NCBI GenBank assembly: GCA_015689685.1
Contig: WVSL01000007.1
Coordinates: 1 to 64,000 of the forward strand
Origin: Rhodobacterales bacterium HKCCE2091
GTDB taxonomy: Bacteria > Pseudomonadota > Alphaproteobacteria > Rhodobacterales > Rhodobacteraceae
DNA: 64,000 nt
Direction of reading: 5' to 3'
This document shows, piece after piece, positions 1 through 8,756 of this stretch (positions are counted from its first letter, which is position 1; each line of letters begins with the position of its first letter). The position numbers and the translations under genes are program-made. The notes beneath the pieces were generated by a model. It saw nothing but the letters and a program-made list of their open reading frames with translations, was not told where the DNA came from and made no database searches.

Positions 1-1899
1 GGCGAGGGCCGCCGCGCCACGCTGGTCACCCCCGACCGGGCGCTGGCCCGTGCCGTGACCGCCGCGCTCGACCGCTGGCGGCTGACGCCGGACGACAGCG
101 CGGGCCTGCCGCTCGACGACACCCCGCCCGGACGGTTCCTCGCCCTGACCGCCGCGCTGATGGCCGGGCGCGGCGACGCGGTCGATCTACTGGCCGTCCT
201 GAAACACCCGCTGACCCATTCCGGCGCCGACCGGGGGCCGCACATGCTCCGTGTATCCGGGCTGGAACTCTCGGTCCTGCGCGGCGGCGGCCTGCACCCC
301 GACCCCGGCCGCATCCGCGACTGGGCCGCGACGCACGGGCACGGCGACTGGGCCGAATGGCTGATCGGTGCCGCGCTCGGCCCGCGCCAGCCGGCCGCGC
401 CGATGCAGGACCACGTCGCCCGCCATCTCGACCTCGCGCAGGCACTGGCCCGGGGCCCCGGCGGCGAAGGCGCCGGCCAGCTCTGGGCCGCGGAGGCCGG
501 GCAGCTCGCGCAGGCGACGATGCGGGCGCTCGCCGCCGACGCGGAGGCCGGCGGGACCATGACCGCGCTCGACTACCGCGACATGGTGACCGCGATCCTC
601 GCCGAGCAGGAACTTCGCAACCCCGCCCGCCCCCATGCCGACGTGATGATCTGGGGCGCGATGGAGGCGCGGGTACAGGGCGCCGACCTGATGATCCTCG
701 GCGGGCTGAACGAGGGCACATGGCCCGCGGGCGACACCGCCGATCCGTGGCTGAGCCGCGCCCTGCGCGCGCGGGCGGGCCTGCGGCTGCCCGACCGGCG
801 CACGGGGCTGTCGGCGCACGACTTCCAGCAGGCCGCGGCCTCGCCCGAGGTCTGGCTCAGCCGCGCCGTCCGCAATGCCGAGACCGAGACCGTGCCCGCC
901 CGCTGGCTGAACCGGCTGACGAACCTCCTGTCGGGATCTGGCGACGAACCGGCGGCGGCGCTTGCCGCGATGCGCGGGCGCGGGGCCGAGTGGCTCGCGC
1001 GGGCCGAGGCGCTCGACCGTCCCGCCGCGCCGGAACCGCCCGCCCCCCGTCCCGCCCCCGCCCCGCCCGCCGCCGTGCGGCCGCGCCAGCTGTCGGTGAC
1101 CGAGATCGAGCGGCTGATCCGCGACCCCTACGCGGTCTACGCCCGCCGCGTCCTTCGCCTGTCCCCGCTCGATCCGCTGCGACCCGCCGCCGATGCGCGT
1201 CTGAAGGGTGAGATCCTGCACGACATCGTGCGGCAATTCGTGGAGGCCACCTCCGGCGGCCTGCCCGACCGTCCAGTGCCGCTGCTGCTGGACATCGCCG
1301 CCGCCGCGCTCGACGCCGCGTCGGAATGGCCCGTCGCCCGGCATCTGTGGCGCGCCGCGATTGAGAAGGCCGCCCCCGCCTTCGTGACCGGCGAGGCCGC
1401 GCGCCGCGCCTATGCCGAGCCGATGGCGCTGGAGACCAAGGGCGAAACCGTGTTCCCGCCCGCGGGGCTGACGCTGCGCGCCACCGCCGACCGGATCGAC
1501 CGCCGCGCGGACGGACGGCTCGCGATCTACGACTACAAGTCGGGCAAGGTGCCGTCGGAGAACGAGGAAAAGGCGTTCAACCAGCAGCTTCGGCTCGAGG
1601 CCGCGATGGCCGCGCGCGGGGCGTTCACCGGCGGCGTGCCCGCCGATACCGCGCGGGTGGCCTATATCGGGCTCGGCGCGGACGGGACCGAGCGGGTGGT
1701 GGACCTGACCCCCGCCGACATCGCCGAGACCGAGCGGCGGCTCGTCGCGCTCTGGGCGCGGTTCCTCGACGAGGGTCACGGCTTCGTGTCGCGGCGGGCG
1801 ATGCAGAAGGTCAGCTACGGCAGCGATTACGAACACCTCGCGCGGTACGGCGAATGGGACGAGGCGAGGAGCCCCGTCACGGTCGAGGTCGGACGATGA
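1..1899 (+). CDS. addB: Double-strand break repair protein AddB, C-terminal part (5' end outside window)
   Basis: This is the C-terminal 632 codons of the AddB subunit of the AddAB helicase-nuclease, which resects double-strand breaks for RecA loading. The frame is open from base 1, so the gene starts upstream. The last third carries the RecB-type PD-(D/E)XK nuclease: an LKGEILHD segment, then DRIDRR and IYDYKSGK with the D...D-x-K catalytic pattern, followed by the QQLRLE motif (about bases 1200-1600). Its stop overlaps the addA start in an ATGA, so the two subunits are translationally coupled. No cysteine is present in the visible part, so the iron-sulfur staple known from Bacillus AddB is absent, as is expected for the alphaproteobacterial type (TIGR02786). 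The gene is identified from the motifs and from its position directly before addA. Confidence 0.93.
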   Translation, partial: GEGRRATLVTPDRALARAVTAALDRWRLTPDDSAGLPLDDTPPGRFLALTAALMAGRGDAVDLLAVLKHPLTHSGADRGPHMLRVSGLELSVLRGGGLHPDPGRIRDWAATHGHGDWAEWLIGAALGPRQPAAPMQDHVARHLDLAQALARGPGGEGAGQLWAAEAGQLAQATMRALAADAEAGGTMTALDYRDMVTAILAEQELRNPARPHADVMIWGAMEARVQGADLMILGGLNEGTWPAGDTADPWLSRALRARAGLRLPDRRTGLSAHDFQQAAASPEVWLSRAVRNAETETVPARWLNRLTNLLSGSGDEPAAALAAMRGRGAEWLARAEALDRPAAPEPPAPRPAPAPPAAVRPRQLSVTEIERLIRDPYAVYARRVLRLSPLDPLRPAADARLKGEILHDIVRQFVEATSGGLPDRPVPLLLDIAAAALDAASEWPVARHLWRAAIEKAAPAFVTGEAARRAYAEPMALETKGETVFPPAGLTLRATADRIDRRADGRLAIYDYKSGKVPSENEEKAFNQQLRLEAAMAARGAFTGGVPADTARVAYIGLGADGTERVVDLTPADIAETERRLVALWARFLDEGHGFVSRRAMQKVSYGSDYEHLARYGEWDEARSPVTVEVGR

Positions 1900-4800
1900 G
1901 CCTGCACGACGCCACCCGCGCGCAGATCCGCGCCGCCGATCCTTCCGCCTCGTCCTGGCTGATGGCGAATGCCGGGTCCGGCAAGACCCGCGTGCTGACC
2001 GACCGGGTGGCGTGGCTGCTGCTGAACGATGCCCCGCCCGAGCGGATCCTGTGCCTGACCTACACCAAGGCCGCGGCGTCGGAGATGCAGAACCGCCTGT
2101 TCACGCGGCTCGGGGAATGGGCGATGATGGACGACGCCGCGCTGGTCGAGGCGCTGGAGGGGATGGGCGTGCCCGCCACCGCACGAGGGGCCGACGCGCT
2201 GGCCCGCGCCCGCACCCTCTTCGCCCGCGCCATCGAGGCGCCGGGCGGGCTGAAGATCCAGACCATCCACTCCTTCGCCGCCGCGCTCCTGCGCCGGTTC
2301 CCGCTGGAGGCCGGGGTGTCGCCGGGGTTCCAGGAGATCGACGACCGCGCCCGCGTAATCCTGATGGACGAGGTGCTGGACGCACTGGCCGAGGGGCCAC
2401 AGGCCGACGCGGTGGCCGGTGTCGCGCGCTATCTCGGCGGCAGCGGGATGCGCGGGCTGATGAGCGCGGTGCAGGACCGGCGCGAGGCCTTCGCGGCGGA
2501 CCACGACGCGGCGGCGATCCGTGCGCTGCTCGGCGTGCCGCCGGGGATGACGGCGGGCGGGCTGCTCGACGAGACCTTCACCGGCGGCGAGGATGTGCTG
2601 TGCGCCCGCGCCGCGGCCCTGCTCGATCCGACAACGCGCGGCAACGACAAGATCGTCGAGACGCTGACCTCCTTCCCGTGGGCCGGTCCGTCGCTCGACG
2701 ACCTTGCCCGGATCGAGAAGCCGTTCCTGTTCGGGTCGGACACCAAGACCAACCCCGACGGCGCGAAGATCGGGAAGTTCGCGAACAAGGAGGTCCGCGC
2801 CGCGCTCGGCCCCGACCTCGCCCCGCTGGAGGCGTTCATGCTGCGGCTGGAGGCCGCGCGCCCCGTGCGCCGCGCTCTCGTCGCCGCCGAACGGGCCGAG
2901 GCGCTGGCCGCCTTCGCCCGCGCCTGGCTGCCCGCCTACGACGCCGCCAAGGCGGCGCGCGGATGGCTCGACTTCGACGACCTGATCGTGCGTGCGCGCG
3001 CGCTCCTGACCGACCGGGCCATCGCGCCCTGGGTGCTGTTCCGACTCGACGGCGGCATCGACCACCTGCTCGTCGACGAGGCGCAGGACACCTCGCCGCC
3101 GCAATGGGAGATCATCGGCGCGCTGGCCGCGGAATTCGCCGCCGGCGAAGGCGCGCGGGTCGACGTAACCCGGACGCTGTTCGTGGTCGGCGACCGCAAG
3201 CAATCGATCTACTCGTTCCAGGGCGCCGACCCCGACGGGTTCGAACGGATGCGCGATCACTTCGCGGAACGTCTCGCCGGTGGTCCCGCGCCGCTCGGTC
3301 AGCACGAACTGGTCTATTCCTTCCGCTCCGCCCCGCCGATCCTGTCGCTGGTGGACCGGGTCTTCGCCGGGTCGGCGGGGGCGGGCGTGGGCCAGGGCGT
3401 GCGCCACGCCGCGTTCCGCGACCGGATGCCGGGGCGGATCGACATCTGGCCGCCGGTCGCGAAGGCGGAAAGGCCGGAGGACCCGCCGTGGTACGACCCT
3501 GTCGACCAGGTCGCCGATACCCACCACGACGTGCGGCTGGCCGAACGGGTCGCGGGGTTCCTGAAGCGCACGCTCGACGACCCGCCGCTGATCGAGGATC
3601 GCGACGGCCCCCGGCCGCTGGCAGCGGGCGACGTCCTGATCCTCGTGCGGCGGCGCGGGCTCCTGTTCCACCGACTGATCGCCGAGATCAAGGCCGAGGG
3701 CCTGCCGATCCCCGGCGCCGACAAGATCCCGGTGACGGAACAGCTTGCCGTGAAGGACCTGATCGCGCTGATGTCGTTCCTCGCTACGCCCGCGGACGAC
3801 CTGTCGCTCGCCGCGGTGCTGCGGTCGCCCGTGTTCGGGCTGTCGGAGGACGATCTCTACCGGCTTGCGCAGGGCCGGGGCGGCACGCTCTGGCACGCGC
3901 TGCGGGAAAGCGGCCATGCCGGCGCGCTCGAGATCCTGCACGACCTTCGCGACCAGTCGGACCTGATCCGGCCCTACGAGTTGCTTGAACGGGTGCTGAT
4001 CCGCCACGACGCCCGCCGCCGCATCGTCGCGCGGCTCGGCGCGGAGGCCGAGGACGGGATCGACGCGCTGCTCGCCCAGGCGCTGGCCTACGAGCGGGTC
4101 GAGGTGCCGAGCCTGACCGGCTTTCTCGACTGGCTGCTGGCGGACGAGTTGCAGATCAAGCGCGATCCCGGCGGGCGCGGCGGGCAGATCCGGGTGATGA
4201 CGGTGCATGGCGCCAAGGGGCTCGAGGCGCCGCTGGTGATCCTGCCGGAGACCGCGAGGTACCGGCCCGGCAACACCGGCCCGCGGATCCTCGCGCCCGA
4301 GGGCGGCCCGGCGCTCTGGCCGGCGGGGAAGGACGAGGCCCCGCCGCTCCTGCGCGAGTTGATGGACGACTGCGCCGCGCGCGACGCGGAGGAGGAGAAC
4401 CGGCTGCTCTACGTCGCGCTGACGCGGGCGGCGCAATGGCTCGTCGTCGCCGCGGCGGGCGATCTCGGGACCGAGCCGGACCATTGCTGGTACGGCATGA
4501 TCCACGCCGCCGCCACCGAGGAGGACGGGGTAGAGGAAATCCCGCTCTGGGACGGCATCGGGCTGCGGATCGAGACCGGCGCGTGGCGACAGGCCGGCGG
4601 CCCCGCGGACGAGCCCGCGCTGCCGGCGGCGAACCCGGAGGTCACCCTGCCCGACTGGGCGCTTTCCCATGCCCCCGCGGCCGAGGTCGAACGCGCCGCC
4701 TCGCCCTCCGATCTCGGCGGGGCGAAGGCCCTGCCCGGCGATCCCGGCGCGGCGGACGAAGCCGCGTCGCTGCGGCGCGGGCGGCTCTTGCACCTGCTGC

Positions 4801-5282
4801 TCGAACACCTTCCCGCGGTCGCGCCGCCGGCCTGGGCCGGGGCCGCGCCGGGCATCCTGTCGCTCGACGGCCCCGACCTGCCCGACGAGGCCGAGACCGA
4901 CGCGCTGATGTCCGAGGCGGCCGCCGTTCTGACCGCGCCGGACCTCGCGCCGCTTTTCGCCGGGGAGGCGCTGGCGGAGGTCGGCCTGACCGCCCGCAGC
5001 GCGACGCTCGGCCGCCCCCTGATGGGGCAGATCGACCGCCTGTTCGTCACGCCGGATACGGTGCGCGCCATCGACTTCAAGTCCAACATCCTGGTTCCGG
5101 ACACGCCCGCCGAGGTGCCCGAGGGGCTTCTGCGCCAGATGGGCGCCTATGCCGAGATGCTGGCGGCGATCTACCCGGGGCGCCGGGTCGAGACCGCGAT
5201 CCTGTGGACAGGTGCGGCGCGGCTGATGGTGCTGCCAGACGATCTGGTCATGGCGGCCCTGCGCCGCGCGGCTGGTCCTTGA
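1896..5282 (+). CDS. addA: Double-strand break repair helicase AddA
   Basis: The gene encodes 1128 residues, the size usual for alphaproteobacterial AddA (TIGR02784). It is a UvrD-type SF1 helicase with a C-terminal nuclease and partners AddB. Walker A (NAGSGKT) lies at residues 25-31 and the Walker [12 protein letters not shown] near residue 390. The [15 protein letters not shown] motif follows, and [10 protein letters not shown] marks the helicase C-terminal half. The nuclease D...DFK pattern (QIDRLF ... IDFKSN) is near residues 1045-1065. The ATG at 1896 was chosen because it sits in the ATGA overlap with addB and the family starts right before the conserved [10 protein letters not shown] further in-frame ATG at 1854 lies inside addB and is unlikely. 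Cotranscription with addB is evident, and trxA follows after 79 bases. Confidence 0.95.
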   Translation: MSLHDATRAQIRAADPSASSWLMANAGSGKTRVLTDRVAWLLLNDAPPERILCLTYTKAAASEMQNRLFTRLGEWAMMDDAALVEALEGMGVPATARGADALARARTLFARAIEAPGGLKIQTIHSFAAALLRRFPLEAGVSPGFQEIDDRARVILMDEVLDALAEGPQADAVAGVARYLGGSGMRGLMSAVQDRREAFAADHDAAAIRALLGVPPGMTAGGLLDETFTGGEDVLCARAAALLDPTTRGNDKIVETLTSFPWAGPSLDDLARIEKPFLFGSDTKTNPDGAKIGKFANKEVRAALGPDLAPLEAFMLRLEAARPVRRALVAAERAEALAAFARAWLPAYDAAKAARGWLDFDDLIVRARALLTDRAIAPWVLFRLDGGIDHLLVDEAQDTSPPQWEIIGALAAEFAAGEGARVDVTRTLFVVGDRKQSIYSFQGADPDGFERMRDHFAERLAGGPAPLGQHELVYSFRSAPPILSLVDRVFAGSAGAGVGQGVRHAAFRDRMPGRIDIWPPVAKAERPEDPPWYDPVDQVADTHHDVRLAERVAGFLKRTLDDPPLIEDRDGPRPLAAGDVLILVRRRGLLFHRLIAEIKAEGLPIPGADKIPVTEQLAVKDLIALMSFLATPADDLSLAAVLRSPVFGLSEDDLYRLAQGRGGTLWHALRESGHAGALEILHDLRDQSDLIRPYELLERVLIRHDARRRIVARLGAEAEDGIDALLAQALAYERVEVPSLTGFLDWLLADELQIKRDPGGRGGQIRVMTVHGAKGLEAPLVILPETARYRPGNTGPRILAPEGGPALWPAGKDEAPPLLRELMDDCAARDAEEENRLLYVALTRAAQWLVVAAAGDLGTEPDHCWYGMIHAAATEEDGVEEIPLWDGIGLRIETGAWRQAGGPADEPALPAANPEVTLPDWALSHAPAAEVERAASPSDLGGAKALPGDPGAADEAASLRRGRLLHLLLEHLPAVAPPAWAGAAPGILSLDGPDLPDEAETDALMSEAAAVLTAPDLAPLFAGEALAEVGLTARSATLGRPLMGQIDRLFVTPDTVRAIDFKSNILVPDTPAEVPEGLLRQMGAYAEMLAAIYPGRRVETAILWTGAARLMVLPDDLVMAALRRAAGP

Positions 5283-5305
5283 CCCCCGCCACCGGCGTCC
5301 ATACC

Positions 5306-5334
5306 TTGTGTCTCCGAACACGAGACCCCTAAAT
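5306..5334 (+). promoter_or_regulatory. Candidate promoter and inverted repeat upstream of trxA
   Basis: The 79-base gap before trxA has a TTGTGT hexamer (5306-5311) and an AT-rich CTAAAT (5329-5334) 17 bases apart, a loose sigma70-like pair. Between them lies an inverted repeat GTCTC-N7-GAGAC (5310-5314 and 5322-5326). Both are weak by eye. They suggest that trxA can be transcribed separately from addBA. Confidence 0.3.
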
Positions 5335-5361
5335 CCGGGACCCGAATCAGGAGGGCATGAC

Positions 5362-5682
5362 ATGGCCACCGTCCCCGTCACCGACGACACCTTCGACGCC
5401 GAGGTGCGGCAATCGCCGATCCCCGTCGTCGTGGACTTCTGGGCAGAATGGTGCGGCCCGTGCCGCCAGATCGGCCCGGCGCTGGAAGAGCTGTCCGAGG
5501 CCTATGACGGCAAGATCAAGATCGTGAAGGTCAACGTCGACGAGAACCCGAACGCACCGATGCAGCTCGGCGTTCGCGGCATCCCGGCGCTGTTCATGTT
5601 CAAGGACGGCGAGGTGATCTCGAACAAGGTCGGCGCCGCGCCCAAGGCCGCGCTGCAGGGCTGGATCGAAGACGCGATCTGA
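5362..5682 (+). CDS. trxA: Thioredoxin TrxA
   Basis: The protein has 106 residues, the usual length of a single-domain cytoplasmic thioredoxin. The active site WCGPC is present at about residues 30-34 after VDFWAEW, and the cis-proline segment GIPALFMF follows near residue 75. It reduces protein disulfides and supplies electrons to ribonucleotide reductase and peroxiredoxins. ATG 5362 was preferred over the in-frame ATG at 5308 because AGGAGGG lies 7 bases before it and homologues begin with MATVPVTD-like sequence. The addAB-trxA order is common in Rhodobacterales. A strong hairpin terminator follows at 5708. Confidence 0.96.
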   Translation: MATVPVTDDTFDAEVRQSPIPVVVDFWAEWCGPCRQIGPALEELSEAYDGKIKIVKVNVDENPNAPMQLGVRGIPALFMFKDGEVISNKVGAAPKAALQGWIEDAI

Positions 5683-5707
5683 TCCGCCACGATGCGAGAC
5701 GACGACG

Positions 5708-5735
5708 AAGGGCGCCCCGACGGGCGCCCTTTTCC
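5708..5735 (+). terminator. Rho-independent terminator of trxA
   Basis: A perfect 9-bp stem AAGGGCGCC / GGCGCCCTT (5708-5716 and 5723-5731) with a 6-base loop is followed by a short T run. It lies 26 bases after the trxA stop. Confidence 0.8.
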
Positions 5736-5789
5736 GTTCCAGACGGCGCGCTAGCTCGGACAGCGCGAGTGAAAGGGAGACGACGACCG

Positions 5790-6686
5790 ATGACCGAGAT
5801 CAGGACAAGCCCCTCGACCGGCCCCGGATCGCCGGAGGTGACGGGCATCTACGACGCAGCGTCGGGGTCCGCGCAGTACATCGCCGCCTGCCCCGAAACC
5901 GGCAAGGCCGCGCTGATCGACGTGGTGCGCGACTTCGACCCCGCCGCCGCGCGGACCGGTACCGGCACGGCCGAGCGGGTGCTCGACATCGCCGCCGCGA
6001 AGGGGCTTGAGATTGCCTGGATCCTCGACACCCACCCCCATGCCGATCACCTCATGGCCTCGTCCTTCCTGAAGGACCGGACCGGCGCCCCGAACGCCAT
6101 CGGCGCGAAGGTGACCGAGATCGCGGAGTTGTGGCGGGTGCTGTACAATCTGCCCGGCGCCTTCGACCCCGCGGCCGACTTCGACCGGCTCTGGCAGGAC
6201 GGCGACAGCTTCGAGATCGGCGGGCTGACGGCGCGGGCGATGCTGTCGTCGGGCCACACGCTCGGCTCGGTGACCTACGTCATCGGCGACGCGGCCTTCG
6301 TCCACGACACCTTCATGCAGCCCGATGCCGGCACCGCGCGCGCGGACTTCCCCGGCGGTTCCGCGTCGGAGCTGTACGACAGCCTGATGGCGATCCTCGA
6401 CCTGCCCGACGAGACCCGGCTTTTCGTTGGCCACGACTACGGCACCGAGGACCGGCCCGACCCGGCCTGGGAATCGACGGTGGCGGAGCAGCGGGAGACG
6501 AACATCCATGTCGGCGGCGGTGTCTCGCGGGCCGATTACGTCGCCCGGCGGGAGGCACGGGACGCGACCCTGTCCCTGCCCGACCGGATGCTCGCGGCGC
6601 TCCAGGTCAACCTGCGCGGCGGGCGGCTGCCGGATCCGGAGGACGACGGGCATCGCTACCTGAAGATCCCGCTGGACCGGTTCTGA
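5790..6686 (+). CDS. MBL-fold metallo-hydrolase, persulfide dioxygenase-like (ETHE1/Blh type)
   Basis: This 298-residue metallo-beta-lactamase-fold protein carries the metal site DTHPHADHL (HxHxDH, about residues 75-83), a second histidine in SSGHTLGS, an aspartate in FVHDT and a last histidine in VGHDYG. This set, together with the C-terminal LSLPDRML...ALQVNLRGG...YLKIPL tail, matches the ETHE1-like persulfide dioxygenase/Blh branch, which oxidises glutathione persulfide to sulfite. The substrate is inferred from the family, not seen. ATG 5790 was chosen (GGGAGA upstream) over an in-frame ATG at 5769 that has no ribosome-binding site. It sits alone between the trxA and amtB terminators and is probably its own transcription unit. 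Confidence 0.85.
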   Translation: MTEIRTSPSTGPGSPEVTGIYDAASGSAQYIAACPETGKAALIDVVRDFDPAAARTGTGTAERVLDIAAAKGLEIAWILDTHPHADHLMASSFLKDRTGAPNAIGAKVTEIAELWRVLYNLPGAFDPAADFDRLWQDGDSFEIGGLTARAMLSSGHTLGSVTYVIGDAAFVHDTFMQPDAGTARADFPGGSASELYDSLMAILDLPDETRLFVGHDYGTEDRPDPAWESTVAEQRETNIHVGGGVSRADYVARREARDATLSLPDRMLAALQVNLRGGRLPDPEDDGHRYLKIPLDRF

Positions 6687-6690
6687 ACGG

Positions 6691-6715
6691 AAAGGGGCAC
6701 CCCGGAAGGCGCCCC
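6691..6715 (-). terminator. Hairpin terminator between MBL gene and amtB, best read on the minus strand
   Basis: On the minus strand GGGGCGCC pairs with GGTGCCCC (one G-U pair, 6-base loop) and is followed by TTT, 56 bases beyond the amtB stop. On the plus strand the same stem has an A-C mismatch and no T run, so it serves the convergent MBL gene less well. Confidence 0.6.
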
Positions 6716-6770
6716 CTCGCTGCATTCGATGCACCGGCACCCCCGAAGGGGCACCGGCAACGCCCCTCGC

Positions 6771-8138
6771 TCAGGACGCCTTGGTGAAGTCGGGATAGGC
6801 TTCCATCCCCAGTTCCGCGACGTCGAGGCCCGCGATCTCGTCCTCTTCCGAGGCGCGGATGCCGCCGATGCCCTTGAGGATGACCCACAAGACCAGCGAC
6901 ACGACGAAGACGAACACGCCGACGATCGCGATCGAGATGAGCTGGCCGCCGATGGTCGCGTCGGAGTTGGTCAGGACCACGGCGAGCGTGCCCCAGATAC
7001 CGGCGCAGAGGTGGACCGGGATGGCGCCGACCACGTCGTCGATCTTCAGCTTGTCGAGCAGCGGCACGGCGAAGACCACGATCACGCCGCCGATGGCACC
7101 GATCACGAGCGCCATGAACAGCGTCGGGGTCAGCGGCTCGGCGGTGATCGAGACGAGACCCGCGAGGGCGCCGTTCAGGACCATCGTGAGGTCGACCTTG
7201 CCATACATGATCTGCGTCAGGATCAGCGCGGCGACCGAACCGGCCGCGGCGGCCATGTTGGTGTTGGCGAAGATGCGCGACACGTCGGCCACGTCACCCA
7301 CGGTGCCCATCGCCAGCTGCGAGCCGCCGTTGAAGCCGAACCAGCCGAGCCACAGGATGAACGTCCCGAGCGTGGCGAGCGCGAGGTTCGAACCCGGCAT
7401 CGGCTGCACCTTGCCGTCGGAGGCGTACTTGCCGATCCGCGGCCCGAGGATGATCGCCCCGGCGAGCGCGGCCCAACCGCCGACCGAGTGCACAACGGTC
7501 GAACCGGCGAAGTCGAGGAAGCCGAACTGGGTGTCGAGGAAGCCGCCGCCCCACTTCCAGGAGGCCTGGATCGGGTAGATCAGGGCGGTCAGGAAGAACA
7601 CGAAGATCAGGAACGGCCACAGCTTGATCCGCTCCGCCAGCGCACCCGACACGATCGAGGCGGTGGTGGCGCAGAACATCAGCTGGAAGAAGAAGTCCGA
7701 GCCGGTCGAGGCATAGCCGTAGTCGTCCGCGGTATCGCGGGAGACACCGACCGCCTCCAGCACGGCGACCCCGAAGGCGCCGAGGTAGCCGCCGGTCTCG
7801 TCGGTGCCGACCGACCAGTTCCCGAGCGGGTACATCAGGTTGTAGCCGATCAGCCAGTAGGCGATGGCGGCGATCGAGAAGAGCGCGATGTTCTTCGTCA
7901 TCTGCATCGCGACGTTCTTGGACCGCACGAGGCCGCCTTCGAGCATGGCGAAGCCCGCGGCCATCCACATGACGAGGAAGCCCCCGACGAGGAACAGCAG
8001 CGAGTTGAAAATGAAGATAGAATCGGACGACGCGTCGGTCCCCGGCACCGGCGCCGGGTCATCCTGGGCGAAGCCCGCGAGGGGAAGCGTCATTGCGACG
8101 GCAGCGACCCCGAGCGTGAGCAGATGTTTGGTTTTCAT
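6771..8138 (-). CDS. amtB: Ammonium transporter AmtB
   Basis: This 455-residue integral membrane protein has an N-terminal signal sequence (MKTKHLLTLG...LAGFAQ, about 25 residues) and then the eleven-helix Amt fold. Typical signatures are FAMLEGGLVRSKN, FFFQLMFCATTASIVSGALAER and DFAGSTVVHSVGGWAALAGA, the last holding the signature His. It conducts ammonium across the inner membrane and is gated by the PII protein encoded just upstream. The ATG at 8138 was chosen because the signal peptide starts there and AGGA lies just upstream; an in-frame ATG at 8249 would overlap glnK. The glnK-amtB pair is a standard nitrogen-starvation operon. Confidence 0.96.
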   Translation of the reverse strand: MKTKHLLTLGVAAVAMTLPLAGFAQDDPAPVPGTDASSDSIFIFNSLLFLVGGFLVMWMAAGFAMLEGGLVRSKNVAMQMTKNIALFSIAAIAYWLIGYNLMYPLGNWSVGTDETGGYLGAFGVAVLEAVGVSRDTADDYGYASTGSDFFFQLMFCATTASIVSGALAERIKLWPFLIFVFFLTALIYPIQASWKWGGGFLDTQFGFLDFAGSTVVHSVGGWAALAGAIILGPRIGKYASDGKVQPMPGSNLALATLGTFILWLGWFGFNGGSQLAMGTVGDVADVSRIFANTNMAAAAGSVAALILTQIMYGKVDLTMVLNGALAGLVSITAEPLTPTLFMALVIGAIGGVIVVFAVPLLDKLKIDDVVGAIPVHLCAGIWGTLAVVLTNSDATIGGQLISIAIVGVFVFVVSLVLWVILKGIGGIRASEEDEIAGLDVAELGMEAYPDFTKAS

Positions 8139-8169
8139 CTTATCCTGATCCCTTGATGTTTCGCGCCGT

Positions 8170-8508
8170 TCAGAGGGCGTCTTCGTTGGTCTCGCCGGTG
8201 CGAACGCGCAGGGCGCTCTCCACGTCGAGCACGAAAATCTTGCCGTCACCGATCTTGTCGGTCTTGGCGGTGGACTGGATCGTCTCGACGACCTGGTCGG
8301 CCATCGAGGCGCTGACCACGACCTCGAGCTTCACTTTCGGCACGAAATTCACGGCGTACTCGGCGCCGCGGTAGATCTCGGTGTGACCGGACTGAGAGCC
8401 GAAGCCCTTGATCTCGGTCACCATCATGCCGCGCACGCCGATGGAGGTCAGGGCTTCGCGGACCTCCTCCAGCTTGAACGGCTTGATCGCTGCGATGATG
8501 AGTTTCAC
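8170..8508 (-). CDS. glnK: Nitrogen regulatory protein PII (GlnK)
   Basis: From the GTG at 8508 the product is exactly 112 residues, the canonical PII length. It begins with the conserved KLIIAAIKPFKLEEVREAL. The T-loop is present with HTEIYRGAEY, which places the uridylylated tyrosine at position 51. The C-terminal GDGKIFVLDVESALRVRTGE segment forms the B and C loops. PII binds ATP/ADP and 2-oxoglutarate and blocks AmtB when nitrogen is plentiful. The GTG start is preceded by AGGGA at a good distance; the longer in-frame ATG at 8643 adds a non-homologous leader. It is transcribed with amtB 31 bases downstream. Confidence 0.95.
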   Translation of the reverse strand: MKLIIAAIKPFKLEEVREALTSIGVRGMMVTEIKGFGSQSGHTEIYRGAEYAVNFVPKVKLEVVVSASMADQVVETIQSTAKTDKIGDGKIFVLDVESALRVRTGETNEDAL

Positions 8509-8626
8509 GTCTTTTTCCCTCGCGGTTCTCTTCTTGCCCCCACGGGCATCACGCGCCCAAATCAGGCCGCGGGCCGTCGGAGGGCAACGCGAGGGCGGTT
8601 CGAAAAGGCTCTGCGGTGCACGAATT

Positions 8627-8639
8627 GCAAAAATTTTGC
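8627..8639. promoter_or_regulatory. AT-rich palindrome upstream of glnK
   Basis: GCAAAA-A-TTTTGC is a perfect palindrome around a central A, in otherwise GC-rich DNA, 118 bases upstream of the glnK start and between glnK and the divergent PBP gene. It could be an activator site for the nitrogen regulon. On the minus strand, the one that would serve glnK, I saw no convincing -24/-12 element beside it. Confidence 0.35.
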
Positions 8640-8756
8640 GCAATTACCCGGTTTAGATGAAATTATGAGCAGACGGCGAATTCACGCTTCGACTGTCACG
8701 GGTGCACATCCGACTCGAAACCGCCTATCTTGGGCGCAAAAGCAGGCAGGGCACTG

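Noticed and set aside
187-1836. Long minus-strand open frame across addB
   Set aside because: Caused by high GC; it is antisense to AddB, whose nuclease motifs are clear on the plus strand.
1827-5390. 1187-codon minus-strand open frame across addA and trxA
   Set aside because: Arg/Gly/Pro-rich shadow of AddA; no domain pattern and it runs through two real genes.
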